From Asterias rubens (Eukaryota > Echinodermata > Asteroidea > Forcipulatida > Asteriidae), in contig NC_047062.1 of NCBI RefSeq assembly GCF_902459465.1, positions 16,995,994 through 17,059,993 of the forward strand: a stretch of 64,000 nt of DNA, given 5' to 3'. Both the position numbers and the translations under genes were made by a program. Of this stretch, positions 34,601-45,300 are shown piece by piece; the first letter of the stretch is position 1, and each line of letters begins with the position of its first letter. The notes under the pieces are model-generated. The model had not been told where the DNA came from. It did not search any database and saw nothing but the letters and a program-made list of their open reading frames with translations.

Positions 34601-37473
34601 TTTCGAGAGAGAAGTAATTTTCCACGAATTTGATTTCGAGACCTCAGATTTAGAATTTGAGGTCTCAAAATCAACCATCTAAACGTACACAACTTGGTGT
34701 GACAAGGGTGTTTTGTTCTTTCATTATTATCTCGCAAGTTTGATGACCGATTGAGCTGAAATTTTCACAGGTTTGTTATTTTATGCATATGTTGAGACAC
34801 ACTAACTGTGAAGGCTAGTCTTTGACAATTATCAATAGTGTCCACTGCCTTTAAATGGCCTCCTTATGTAAATTTTAAACATATTTTGACGCTTTGTAAG
34901 TTCCAAATAACCCAGCCCAAACGCTAAAGCTGAAAACCTTTTAGTCACCTTGGCATTTGCTTGTGAATGTCTGACCGATGGTGATATGGCAGCTAGGATT
35001 GGGGCATTCCTGGTATGGAGTTCATGTCTGTCTACCTGCGGTACACTGTTTGTCTTCACTGGCTGTTTTAGAGCCTTGTTAAATTTAGTAGATCTTTGCT
35101 GTTTTCCAGTCCGTACACTCTTTTTCATTTTTCCACAGTCATCAGGCATGGACAGTTTTTGGGAGACTGATTTGCCATTCGCCTGCTGAACAGTCCTTGC
35201 ATTTCTCTTCATGCCTGTTCTTGACCCTTCTTGAACCGGTATCAGCGAATCAGAGTCTACTGTTTCCTGTTGTTCATTCCGTCTTTCATTTCTGAATTCC
35301 CGCCCTTTTTTGATAAACTCAGCACTTTGATGCGACTCATCATCTGCAAGATTTGGTGAGAAGTGTGACGAGTTGACCTTATCGCTGTCAGTGTCTGCAT
35401 CAGTTGATTGTTGTTGCTGTTTCTTCTTGAGTCTCGTTGAGATTCTTTTAGTTGCTTTATGTTTATCACTGACATGTCCGTCACCCTTTGAGCTGCTGTC
35501 ATCTTGATGCAAAACCGTTTTCTTCGCAGGATGCCCAGTAATGCATTCACTGATGCGCTTTTTATGTCCGTCTGCAAAGTTAGGGTCAGTTTCCTCAGTT
35601 ACAATTAGTTTTGATTCTCCACTTTGTGACTGTTTTTCTCGTTTGAGCTTTTTGTTACTTTTATTCGCCCAGAGACATTTTCTGAGTGTTGATGACGAGT
35701 TCTGTAACTCCTGTTTTTCCTCATCCTGAAAATCATCTCCGGAATTATCAGATGAACCAACTTCACCAGAAATGACTTCTTGCTCTTCAGGTTCCATACC
35801 GGCTAAAAGACGTTTATTTTGTTCATCTTTGGCGCGTAAGAAACCAAGAAATCTACGCCGGAAAGCACTCGACTTAACTCTTGTTACAATATCGGTGTGT
35901 CCGTGTGTGGGTATGAAACACTCTGCCAGTACCCCCGATATGTTCAGACTCTGTAGTTCTCTTGTCATATTTTTGGCAAGTAGAGCTTCCCAATTATGTG
36001 GTGAATGGGGGGTAGATTGGTTTTCTTGGCGGTTGTTGTCCGTAGCGGGTTTCCCCTGACTGCCTGATGCATTTTTCAAACTGATGGCCACAACTTGACA
36101 AAGACTGTATTCTTCTTCATCAGTCCATTCAGTGGAAGACGCTTCTGATGTAGACTTCACCTCAACCTTTCCTTTCTTCTTTTCTGTAAAAAAAAAACAC
36201 CCACAACTTTGTTTCAGTATTGTAAGAAACTTACTAAGTAACATCAACAGGCATGACAGATAAAATATGTTTGTGACTGACCAGTGAGTGTGCATTTTGA
36301 GGGATCAATAAAATGTATCATAAAATGTATGCAGTCACTAAAAGTCACGTTTTTGTTGCAGTTCTGAGGCTTGATTTCACAAAGCACTAAAGGACAAGTC
36401 ACACTGCAGCATTCAGCGATAACGAAATCGATAACGACCATGTTGCAAAGAGAATGCATTCTATAGGTTGAAATGCTCCACGCAGAACATCCACGCTCAT
36501 TCAACCAATCAAAGGCGTGCATTTTTATCGTTTTCGTTATCGGGGCCTGTGTGACTGAAGAGTAATGTATAGAGGAGTTGTCATTATAGTCATAGTGAGT
36601 TGTATTGTGACATGAAACTTTTGCTTAGCAATTTGAATTATAACTTGAATTATGATACACCCAAGATAAATATTAATTAGCTCTTTGTTTGTGAAATCAA
36701 GCCCCTATAGACCCCTGGCAATACGCACAGTGTACTCACATGTGTCTACCCTGGGTGTCATTTTGGGTGTCAAAATGGTATACAACATGTACAAAAAGAG
36801 AGTTGACACCCAAAATTACACGCCTTGTTCGGAGGCGGGTTCTGTATTGTGTAAGAAATCAATAGTTCCCCCTTGCATAACGCGAAATGCTACAGGTATG
36901 CTGAGGTCACGTGTATGTTTTTACGCACAGAGAACAGCTAATGTCCAATGATCTGCCTCCTTTTTGAGAGTGTGACTTCATATGCAATGGGTCTATAAGC
37001 CCAATTACTTCTAGACTTGATTCAAGTCTTAGATTGCGGTTATTCTTCTACATCTCAGCCTCGAAAAACGACCCCACATTATTAGCTATTACGCACCCTA
37101 ACTCGTAGGCTAAATGAAAAAGAAAGATCTGTTTGTAGCGGCTATCAGGACGACTAAAAAGCCACGATCAAAGACTTGGAACCAAGTCTAAATTACATCT
37201 AAAGCTGTTTCAAAATATTGGGTGATTTGACACGGAATGATCCTAAGGTTAAAAATAATTTGAAAAACAAACTTGATTCACTTCAAGAGAACTATACGTA
37301 CTATACACATGTCTTTTCTTATTGGCCCAGCCCTCTTTGGTGTACGTTGTAGATGTCTCATTATCAGATTGCTCTGCCTGAGGACTGACAAAGGTCCAAG
37401 GAATTAAGTCACCATCTTCAAGAAGGTCCAATGAGGAGGAGGAGCGCAGTCTCTTCAGTGGTCCAGCTGACAT
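31695..37473 (-). CDS. Unrecognised basic, low-complexity protein, probably nuclear (544 aa)
   Basis: Four exons on the minus strand: 37302-37473, 34949-36183, 33700-33825, 31695-31796. They total 1635 nt with matching phases and GT-AG junctions. I do not recognise the family. The N-terminus is MSAGPLKRLRSSSSLDLLED; a lysine cluster KKRHVYKKKKGK near residue 52, formed across the first junction, could be a nuclear localisation signal. Acidic TEWTDEEEY follows. Residues about 110-180 look most ordered (HNWEALLAKNMTRELQSLNI, RRRFLGFLRAKDEQNKRLL). About 190-460 is Ser/Lys/Gln-rich and probably disordered. The two short last exons encode conserved-looking helical sequence, RSFKAFRKKLLDKTLEVQL and LDSYLMLQKVQQNRKNILDA. 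The architecture would suit a chromatin or chromosome-segregation protein, but that is a guess. An upstream in-frame ATG at 37509 would add 12 residues. Confidence 0.75.
31822..32430 (-). repeat. Degenerate tandem repeat, ~120-210-bp units
   Basis: The word ACTAACTGAC starts at about 31909, 32031, 32211 and 32419, each within a longer block with TTTTGCAATTTCTGAAG and GGAAATGTTT. The spacing of 122 to 208 bp reflects insertions. It is in intron 3 of the unrecognised gene. Confidence 0.6.
32562..32840. mobile_element. hAT-like non-autonomous element with 8-bp target duplication
   Basis: A 279-bp insert begins TAGCCTGAACGTC and ends GGGCCCAGTCTAA. It is flanked by identical TCAGTTGG at 32554-32561 and 32841-32848. 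An 8-bp duplication and short imperfect inverted ends fit the hAT superfamily. The empty-site sequence is seen in the repeated block at 33090-33215. A second copy is nested at 50672-50937. Confidence 0.75.
32865..33004. mobile_element. Long hairpin (MITE-like)
   Basis: Left arm GGAGAC, then GCAGCAGACTTACCAGGTAA; right arm TTACCTGGTAAGTCTGCTGC, then GTCTCC. The arms are about 55 bp around a short loop. Confidence 0.75.
33466..33545 (-). repeat. tRNA-derived SINE head
   Basis: Minus-strand degenerate B box (TTTGGTTCAAATCTTG) and an A-box-like segment GATAGCTCAGGTTAG near 33520. Confidence 0.5.
33858..33935 (-). repeat. tRNA-derived SINE head
   Basis: Minus-strand B-box-like GGTTCAAATCCC near 33875 with a TTGGTAGAGCGCTGGCA A-box region. 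It lies just beyond exon 3 of the unrecognised gene. Confidence 0.55.
34044..34414. mobile_element. MITE, family 2 (ATTGGACACTTTCGG ends)
   Basis: Inverted ends CATTGGACACTTTCGG and CCGAAAGTGTCCAATG, with TTAA at the right border. The core contains the palindrome TCTCGATATCGAGA. A second copy is at 51965-52329. Confidence 0.8.
34468..34854. mobile_element. TTAA-flanked MITE, family 1
   Basis: A near-complete copy: TTAAAGGCAGTGGACACTAT at the left and GTGTCCACTGCCTTTAA at the right. It lies in intron 2 of the unrecognised gene, less than 100 bp from the splice donor of its large exon. Confidence 0.9.
36375..36552. mobile_element. Inverted-repeat element
   Basis: CAAGTCACACTGCAGC then GATAACGAAATCGATAACG at the left is mirrored by TCGTTTTCGTTATCGGGGCC then TGTGTGACT at the right, about 175 bp apart. 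Confidence 0.5.
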
Positions 37474-38068
37474 TGTAATCACTCTGTGCTTCCTGGTAAA
37501 TGTGAACAACAGAAGTAGTTAATAGTTTGGAAAAAAAATATTTCAGTTAGATTGATAATGGGCGTGTCTACAAAGAAATAAGTTCATTTTCATAGGCCTA
37601 TCTGTAAAACAATAACAATTCCAGTGGTAGGGTAGGCCTGCCTGATAAATTTTAATATGGCTTTTAAGTTTTAGACCAAGTTTTAACTGGGGTGCTGTAC
37701 TCCTCTTTTTAAAATGTTAACTTTTTTAATAAAAGAGGAGTAAGTTGCGATAATCGTAACCCTCCATCCTCCCAACAGAAAATTGGTCTTATATCATAGT
37801 CGCCATAGATAAGACCGATGTTTTTAAAAAGGAGAGCCAAGGGTCTAATGTACTTTTTAATGCAATTATTTAATTAAAACAAATGTAGCGCTTCTTATTA
37901 TCCCATCATATGAAATATGCCCTTGAAAAAGTAACTTTGTATCTAAGGGTTGTTTACATCGTGCGCAATGACGCAAAAGCCCGCCCAACGATAACAGGTC
38001 AGAACGGATACAGGAACACAAATACAGTTAGCATTACTTCAAATAAGTATTCAGGACTTAATTAATGC

Positions 38069-38214
38069 TGTGTCCGCAACGGCGACACCGCGTGCATCTG
38101 TCATACTTTATCACACAGTCTGACAGATGCACATCTAGCTTGTAGCTAGCCATTGCCGAAACGCCCATCTAGCTTGTAGCTAGCCGTTGCCGAAGTCGCT
38201 GTTTTGGACACGGC
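38069..38214. mobile_element. Inverted-repeat element with internal duplication
   Basis: Ends TGTCCGCAACGGCGAC and GTCGCTGTTTTGGACACGG are imperfect inverted copies. Inside, CATCTAGCTTGTAGCTAGCC occurs twice and GCATCTGTCA/TGACAGATGC form a hairpin. It lies in the intergenic region between the unrecognised gene and JKAMP. Confidence 0.6.
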
Positions 38215-38281
38215 ATAATCTTCTATTTTCTACATTGTTGTAACTGCTGCTAACTCTTTTGTTCATGCAAGCGACTTTGTT

Positions 38282-38755
38282 AGGGGCGACCGTGCCGGGG
38301 GTGGCGACCGTGTCGGGGGGCGACCGTGTCGGGGGCGACCGTGTCGGGGGGCGACCGTGTCGGGGGGGCGACCGTGTCGGGGGGGCGACCGTGTCGGGGG
38401 CGACCGTGTCGGGGGGCGACCGTGTCGGGGGGCGACCGTGTCGGGGGGCGACCGTGTCGGGGGCGCGACCGTGTCGGGGGGCGACCGTGTCGGGGGGCGA
38501 CCGTGTCAGGGGGGCGACCGAGTCGGGGGGCGACCGTGTCGGGGGGCGACCGTGTCGGGGGGGGCGACCGTGTCGGGGGGGGCGACCGTGTCGGGGCGGG
38601 GGGGCGACCGTGTCGGGGGGGGGGGGGAACGACTGTGTCGGGGGGGCGACATTGTGAGGGGGCGAGTTTGTACACGGAGGGGGCGAGTTTGTACACGGAG
38701 GGGGCGACTTTGTCGGGGGCGACTTTGCAGGGGGAGACTTTGCGGGGGGCACAGT
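38282..38755 (+). repeat. G-rich minisatellite, 16-20-bp unit
   Basis: More than 25 copies of a GGGGGGCGACCGTGTCGG-like unit with variable G-run length, grading into CGAGTTTGTACACGGAGG and CGACTTTG variants at the right end. All frames are open over long spans simply because of base composition, so no coding is claimed. G runs of 5-9 every 16-20 bases give strong G-quadruplex potential. Confidence 0.95.
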
Positions 38756-38794
38756 GTTTTCTTTCCTAGATTTATCAAACCTGAGTTTGTATCC

Positions 38795-38960
38795 ATTCCA
38801 GGACTCAATTAAGATATTGCTTGAAAAATTCCTTTTGTTTTTTTCATATTTTTTAGTTTGTCTATTTTTTCATGTTCAGCGCCCTAGAGCATGTTTACAT
38901 GATAAGGGCTAGTCTCTATACAAGTTTTGGTATTATTATTATTATTATTATTATTAAAAA
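38795..38960 (+). mobile_element. LINE 3' tail with (TTA)n
   Basis: GCGCCCTAGAGCATG, then GGGCTAGTCTCTATACAAGT and a (TAT)n run at 38930-38958 match the usual 3' end of L2/CR1-type elements. It is 0.4 kb upstream of JKAMP. Confidence 0.65.
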
Positions 38961-39353
38961 TTAAGAAGGGCACCAAATTTTTGTTGGTAATATAAACTTG
39001 TTCCTAAATGATACCTTTCTTAGTTGCAAACGTAACCCTTCTCCGGACGGCGAAGGGAGGGGGGTTACGTACGTTATCGCATAGAGTAATGGTTATCGCA
39101 ACTATGACATGCTTTCTTGGAATTTTTATCACTCATTCGTTATCTATCTAGCGCCCCCGCCATAAATTTTCCTACATTTTTGACACTGACAGTCAGTGTT
39201 TTCTGTAAACTTTACATTTTTACACAGTGCATTGTTTTGTTATTAATAATAATATAATAATTGACTTACGACGAGCTGGCTTCCTCGGGCCCAACTGATC
39301 GGTCAACATAGAATTCAGAACTAGTACTAGAGCTATCTTTGATAATGATAAAG

Positions 39354-39381
39354 TGACGTCGAAACCAGAACCAAGATGGCG
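39354..39381 (+). promoter_or_regulatory. CRE-like and YY1-like sites at the JKAMP start
   Basis: TGACGTCG at 39354 resembles a CREB/ATF half-palindrome, and CCAAGATGGCG at 39371-39381 is a consensus YY1 site that contains the initiator ATG. Both are common in TATA-less housekeeping promoters; their use here is inference. Confidence 0.5.
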
Positions 39382-42300
39382 CCGCTCATGAAGGTTACAA
39401 ATGTCACCGAAAATGCCAGATCAAAATCAAGCTATACCATGAAAGTTTATCGTGAGTTCAAACCTTTCTTCTGCATAATACTGACGATGTCTGTACCCAC
39501 TCTCACCGAAGGCTCTGACATCAATCCATTTCAGCCATGTAAGTACCATCTGCTGCAGTAGCACTCGCTAGAGTCGACTAACGACTTTGTTATTGTTTCT
39601 CCCTTGTCTATGTTATGTACCATACCAATCAATGGGATGGGAACACAATCATTCATTTCGTGAGAAAAAAAAACCTGTAATCATTCAACAACACCAACAA
39701 CATTTTCAGTCAATCTAATGAAGACTTTTAAGTTCTTTCTAAATTAATAATCTTAGATTCTTATCATGAAAAACAAAACATTTGAATTTAATAACTAATT
39801 TTAGTTCCAATAACTAGACCACGGAGGTATTGTATTTGTATGGAAATCCATTTGTATTTGCACACATTTATTTCATTGCTGCCTACTACACACTTACACA
39901 TTTTATAAAGTTTATAATTATATTCAAATTATGAGTAGTTTACAGTATTACTTAGTATCTTAGGATATGAACGTTTACAATGATTTAGATAGTTATTTAT
40001 TAGGAAGCTTTTAAAAGGGACTGGTTGAGACAACCATGGAGGTAGCATTAGACAACTTGATGGTTCGAACAACTAGATTGATGGCCAAGACGAGTCAATG
40101 GTTGAATGGCCGATCTCTGTTACTGACATGTTTACTTAAATTTCCTGTATAATAATACAATAAATCCTGTACTTCTGTAATTCATTCGTGAACCTCAATA
40201 AATGTTCTGAAGATTTAATTTGATTTAGTTTATTTGATTGACACAACACACACTACAAAAAGAAAGTACAGGGTTATAAAATAAACATGGAGCCCAACAA
40301 ATTTATAACTACACATTTATTAAGTCTGCCAATTGATTGGAATCGCTCAAACAGTGAGTCACATGTAAGATTTATCTTTGTTAGTTTACTAAAAAAGTAG
40401 TCCTATATCTTGGGAAAAAAATTATTCAGTTTAATTTTGTTTATTTGTTGTTTTCAACTGCAGATTATGGAGAGCCAGTGATAGGACTGAGAACCTGTCC
40501 TGGGTTGTACTGCGGCCGTCAGCAGATCTTCAATAACACTTACATTAATAATGACGCGTATGGATCATGTGGGGTAAGCTTACTCCTGGAACTATGAGGT
40601 TCGTTCCGCTATCGCCTCCACGAATCGTTTGTGGAGGCGATAGCAGAACAAATATTTGTGGAGAGGATAGCAGAACGAACCTCATAGTTCTAGGAGTAGG
40701 GTAAAGCTGGTATTGACTTATTGTAAGTTGTAGTTGCTCATTGTTTGACTCCATTCATTATATACTACATGCCTGGAATTTCATCTTTGAGAGGGCAAGG
40801 CCATTTTAATTTTTGCAAAGGGCACTTTCATTGAAAAATCTGGAAGTCTATCAGAAACTTTTGAAGGGGCACCAAGGCCAAGACCAGGGGCAACAGGTCA
40901 TGCCCTCTGTTTAATTCCAGGCCTGACAGTACACAGCCTACTTGATAAGTTTTAAGGTCTGTCTTAACACTGCACTTGAATGTATTTAGTACTATGTCTA
41001 TTAGGTCTAAAGCCCGGTTCATACTTCCTGCGAATGCGAATGCGATGCGAATTTGATGTGAATTCGATGTCATAACTCTCCTTTTGTAGCAATATTCACA
41101 ATTGAGTTGCTCAGAGTTGAACTGCTGCGAATTATTTGTTGCAAATTTGTGACGTCAACACTAGATTCGCATTCGCATGAATTCGCGGGAAGTATGAACC
41201 GGGCTTCACTGTACAAAAAAAAAACAGCACATCTCTGTATGTAAGGCACACAGGATGGGCTTACTTTAAGTACCCTTCTTTTCAACTTCTCCAGACGACA
41301 TCAATGCCATTGCCAAAATGGATTTATTTCCACTGTATTAGTTTTTTCACTATTTTTATCCACAGAAAGTAGACAGTAGTCAGGTCATTAGCCATTGTCG
41401 TTGAACTGTCAGTTTGTTGAAATTTTGTATTTTGTAGTGTTTTGTTTGAATCGAGGCAATTTTCATTTACAGTGTGTGACACTAAAATTTGTATATCTAT
41501 TTATCTGTCTATCTATTATTCATTTCTTTCTTTTTTGCTGCAGGCTTGTCCACGTGGTAATCGCAGGAACAATGAATCGATCTGCGTGCCTTGTACGTCA
41601 TCTCCGATAGTGTACGACTGGCTGTATATTGGATTCATGGTTGTTCTCTCGCTTGGTCTGCATCTATTTTTCATTGACTTCTTCTCCAAAGGATACCGGT
41701 GAGCTCACTCTTACTGTTACGTCACAATTTTTGAAATAAGTTTGTTTAATTTTTCTTTTAATGCATGTCCCCAGACACACAAGGCCTGAAGGCCACTTCA
41801 AGGCGTGGGCTACAATTATTCTTTTCCAGGGGCCGTTGCCACCTACTCCTGGGGCTGAAACAAGGGTAAAACCATTTGACGGTCCATACAGATGTAGGCT
41901 TGGGTATCATCCATCAGAAGCCTGGCTGGTAGAGCAGAAAGCACTACCTCCCCAATTGAAGAAAAAAAAAACGTTGGTTGGTATCCATTTCTGAGACATA
42001 GAGCGCCGAAGTCACAAGATGCGGAACTGAAGCTTTATTTATTGTTGGAATGTGAAATTGCATGGGCGCCCTTTCTGCAAGTGAATGTTTTGTTTCCCAT
42101 TGATAGGAATGGTAATTGTTTGTACTGATCTATTGTTGTATCAAAAGAGTTACTTGCCGAAAGGAGAAAGAGTTGTTAAATGGGAGCAAAGTTGTTAAAC
42201 ACCAGTTCTTTTCAGAACCACCTTAACTTACAAGAGAGAGAATTCTTGTGCTTGTCCTTGGTGTTGTGACACACCTAACTGTGTATTCTCCAACATAGAG

Positions 42301-45300
42301 AAGTTCAAATCGTACTTAAATAATAACCTGATCCTAGTAACCTGATCCTTTGCACCTGAAGCTGCGAATTCTGACAATCCTGACAAAAGATTTGTGTTTT
42401 TATTTTTGGCAGTATCTTGATACTTCTTGGAGCTGCAATTGTAGAATGCAGTGGAGCGGTTATTCTAACACTACTCCTGATTGAGCCTAGAGGTAAAATT
42501 TTCATTTGTCTACGTTTTCACGAAGAGCCACATTTGTAGCCATGGGATCAAGCTAAATGAGTCATTTGTCAGAAATATTATTATGGAGAAACAAACCAAA
42601 ACAGTCCAACAGGGGTGAACTGTTTAAAGAATATTAACCCCTTCCTGATGTATGACATCAAAACGTGGTTAAAATTAGCATTATATAGGATTTGAGGCAT
42701 TGCATGGTGAGGTATCAATGTATATTTGGTTTGCGGTAACACCATGTGTGTATCTACTTGCCAGGTAGAGTTGTTCTTAGGGAACTGTCTTGCTTTATTC
42801 TACTGCCGAGGAGTAGATAATTGGAGGTTCGGGAGACTTCTCAGTTCTGAAAAGAACTGTCCTGCTTTTAACTATGACCATTTTAACTAAAATTAGCATT
42901 GAAAGAAAATGTGCTGATGTATGTTCAACAAATAACTCAACTTTAAAACTCCTTTTTCTCAGTTGCATACTTTCTCATCTCTTGGTGTACCAAAGAAGGT
43001 ACATGTATCAACATGGGGCAGTGCACACTATTGGTAATGGGGAGAGGTTGATAGTATAAATTATTGTGAGAAACGGCTCCCTCTGGAGTAACGTGGTTTT
43101 CAAGAAAGAAGTAATTTTCCACAAATTTGATTTCTGGGACCTCAGATTTAGAATTTGAGGTCTCGAAATCAAGCATCTGAAAGCACACAACTTCGTGTGA
43201 CAAGGGTGTTTTTTCTTTCATTATTATTGCGCAACTTCGATGACCAATTGAGCTCAAATTTTCACAGGTTCGTTACTTTATGAATATGTTGAGATACACC
43301 AAGTGAGAAGACTGGTCTTTGACAATCACCAATTGTTAAAAAAAAAATAATCAAAATTCATACTCGGTACAAAAAGAGGTTATTACCAAGTTGAGTTATG
43401 CATTTCACTTTATATGGGGAGGCATACAAGTCACTGTTTCCACAGATTTTTTTTCTCCCTGATTAATTTTCCCCTTTCTTATATATTTAGGTCAACTACA
43501 GATACACACCTGTGGGGTACAAATGCTATCGGACTGGTATACCATGCTCAACAACCCGACTCCAGACTACACAAATACACTACACTGCACACAAGAGGCT
43601 GTTTATCCATTGTAAGTTTAATCCCCTTATTGTAAATTTGTGAAAATTTTTCAGTCTAAAAAACTCACTCATTTTAAAGTTTATACCGCGTAAGTTACCG
43701 AGTAGTAGAAATATTTCCTTCTCAAATAGTGCCAATGTGTAGCAATATACAGACCCCCAAATCACAGCAAAAAAACCTAACCCTCATTAGGTCCCTCTCT
43801 ACATGCCCTGCCAAATACAACAGAATGCAACACAGTTGAAATGAGGATCGTACCAAATGCAACAAAATGCAACAAGGAATTTCGTTGCATTGTGCAGGCA
43901 TGTTGTTTTTGTTAAGACAGGACTGATCAAGGGTGCGTGCCCTGCTAAATACAACAGTAGGCACGTACATGTGTAGTGGTGACTTTGGCTAATATGTGGG
44001 ACCATGAACTCAGTCAAATGCAACAAATTTCATCAAGATATGAACTTGAGTTGACCATGGAGCTCCATGAGTTGACTGACAAATCTAATAAAATGCAACA
44101 CCAACATGAATTTACTTGACTCTGAAATGCAACAAAAATCTGAGTTCACAGCCAAATGCAACAGATTACAACAGCTGTATATACCATGTGGTGCATGTTG
44201 TTGCCATTAGCATCCTTATGGCTTTCAAAGCACCTACCAAATATGCATATTGTTGTTATAATTGTTATAATTATTATTGAAAGCAAAATTGAATTCATTA
44301 ATAGCCAACAAGAAGCCCTAGTTGGAGTGGATTAGGGACAATGCATGAATATGGACATGTGTTAATGAAGCTGAATGAATTTTTGCTAAAAATGGCCGGG
44401 AAAACCTATACAATATTTTCAGTTCTCTATTTCAGGTACACCATTATCTTCATTATCTACTCATTTGAGCTTCTACTGATGATGTTATTCAGACCTATCC
44501 TCTCGGTTAAACTTTGTAAGAACCAGGGCAGAAACTCCATCTACGCTGCCCTCTACTTCCTGCCGGTACTCGTCCTATTTCATGCAGTGTTTGCCGGCTT
44601 AGTATGTAAGTCCAGTTATATTACATTGGTTCATGCAGCGGGGCCCAGTTTCATAGCTTTGCTTCCCGTTGAATTCCGCGCTTACGATCACGATTCCAGC
44701 TTACCTGCAAGTGCCGAGTATCTGCGCTATCCTTGTAAGCATAGAATGCCTACGTGCAGAAGCCAAAATTTACTGCTAACCTGTGAACTACGCTTGCCGT
44801 ATGCACAGAACTCCCTGCTTCCACAAGCGCCGATTCTGTGCTTATGGTAAGCAGAGCCATGAAATTTGGCCCTGATGTGCATAAACCATTTTGAGATATG
44901 GCGGACACAATATTACAATACTATAAGGTTTGGGTAAATCTGTCTGTGTACACCCAAACCATACCTCAAAAAGGCTAATGACTACCTCGTAAAGCAAGAA
45001 AGCAAGAGCAGATTTTTTACAAAACTTTTCAAAGCAGTTAAATAGATTTGCATTAGGGATAAAGAATATTATTTGGTCCACTCATACACCGATGCGTGAA
45101 AAACACTTTATACTCTGTACTTTCCGGAGTCCTGTATTTCCTTTGCTGAGGCATATAATTCTTGGATGGGTTTCAAAGCCACAACCTTTGCCATTCTAGG
45201 ACAGATGTCTTACCAAGACAAACATTTTGTACATGTGACACGGTAGTTTGGCTGGTACCTTATTTTGTTAAGCATAGTCAAATAAGTTGCTGGATGAAAT

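Noticed and set aside
34484-34737. Short ORFs reading DFETSNSKSEVSKSNSW and its variants in many places
   Set aside because: They are translations of the TTAA MITE core and recur wherever that element is inserted.
38259-38812. Long overlapping ORFs in several frames on both strands
   Set aside because: They are produced by the G-rich minisatellite, whose unit lacks stop codons in most frames; the proteins are pure low-complexity repeats.
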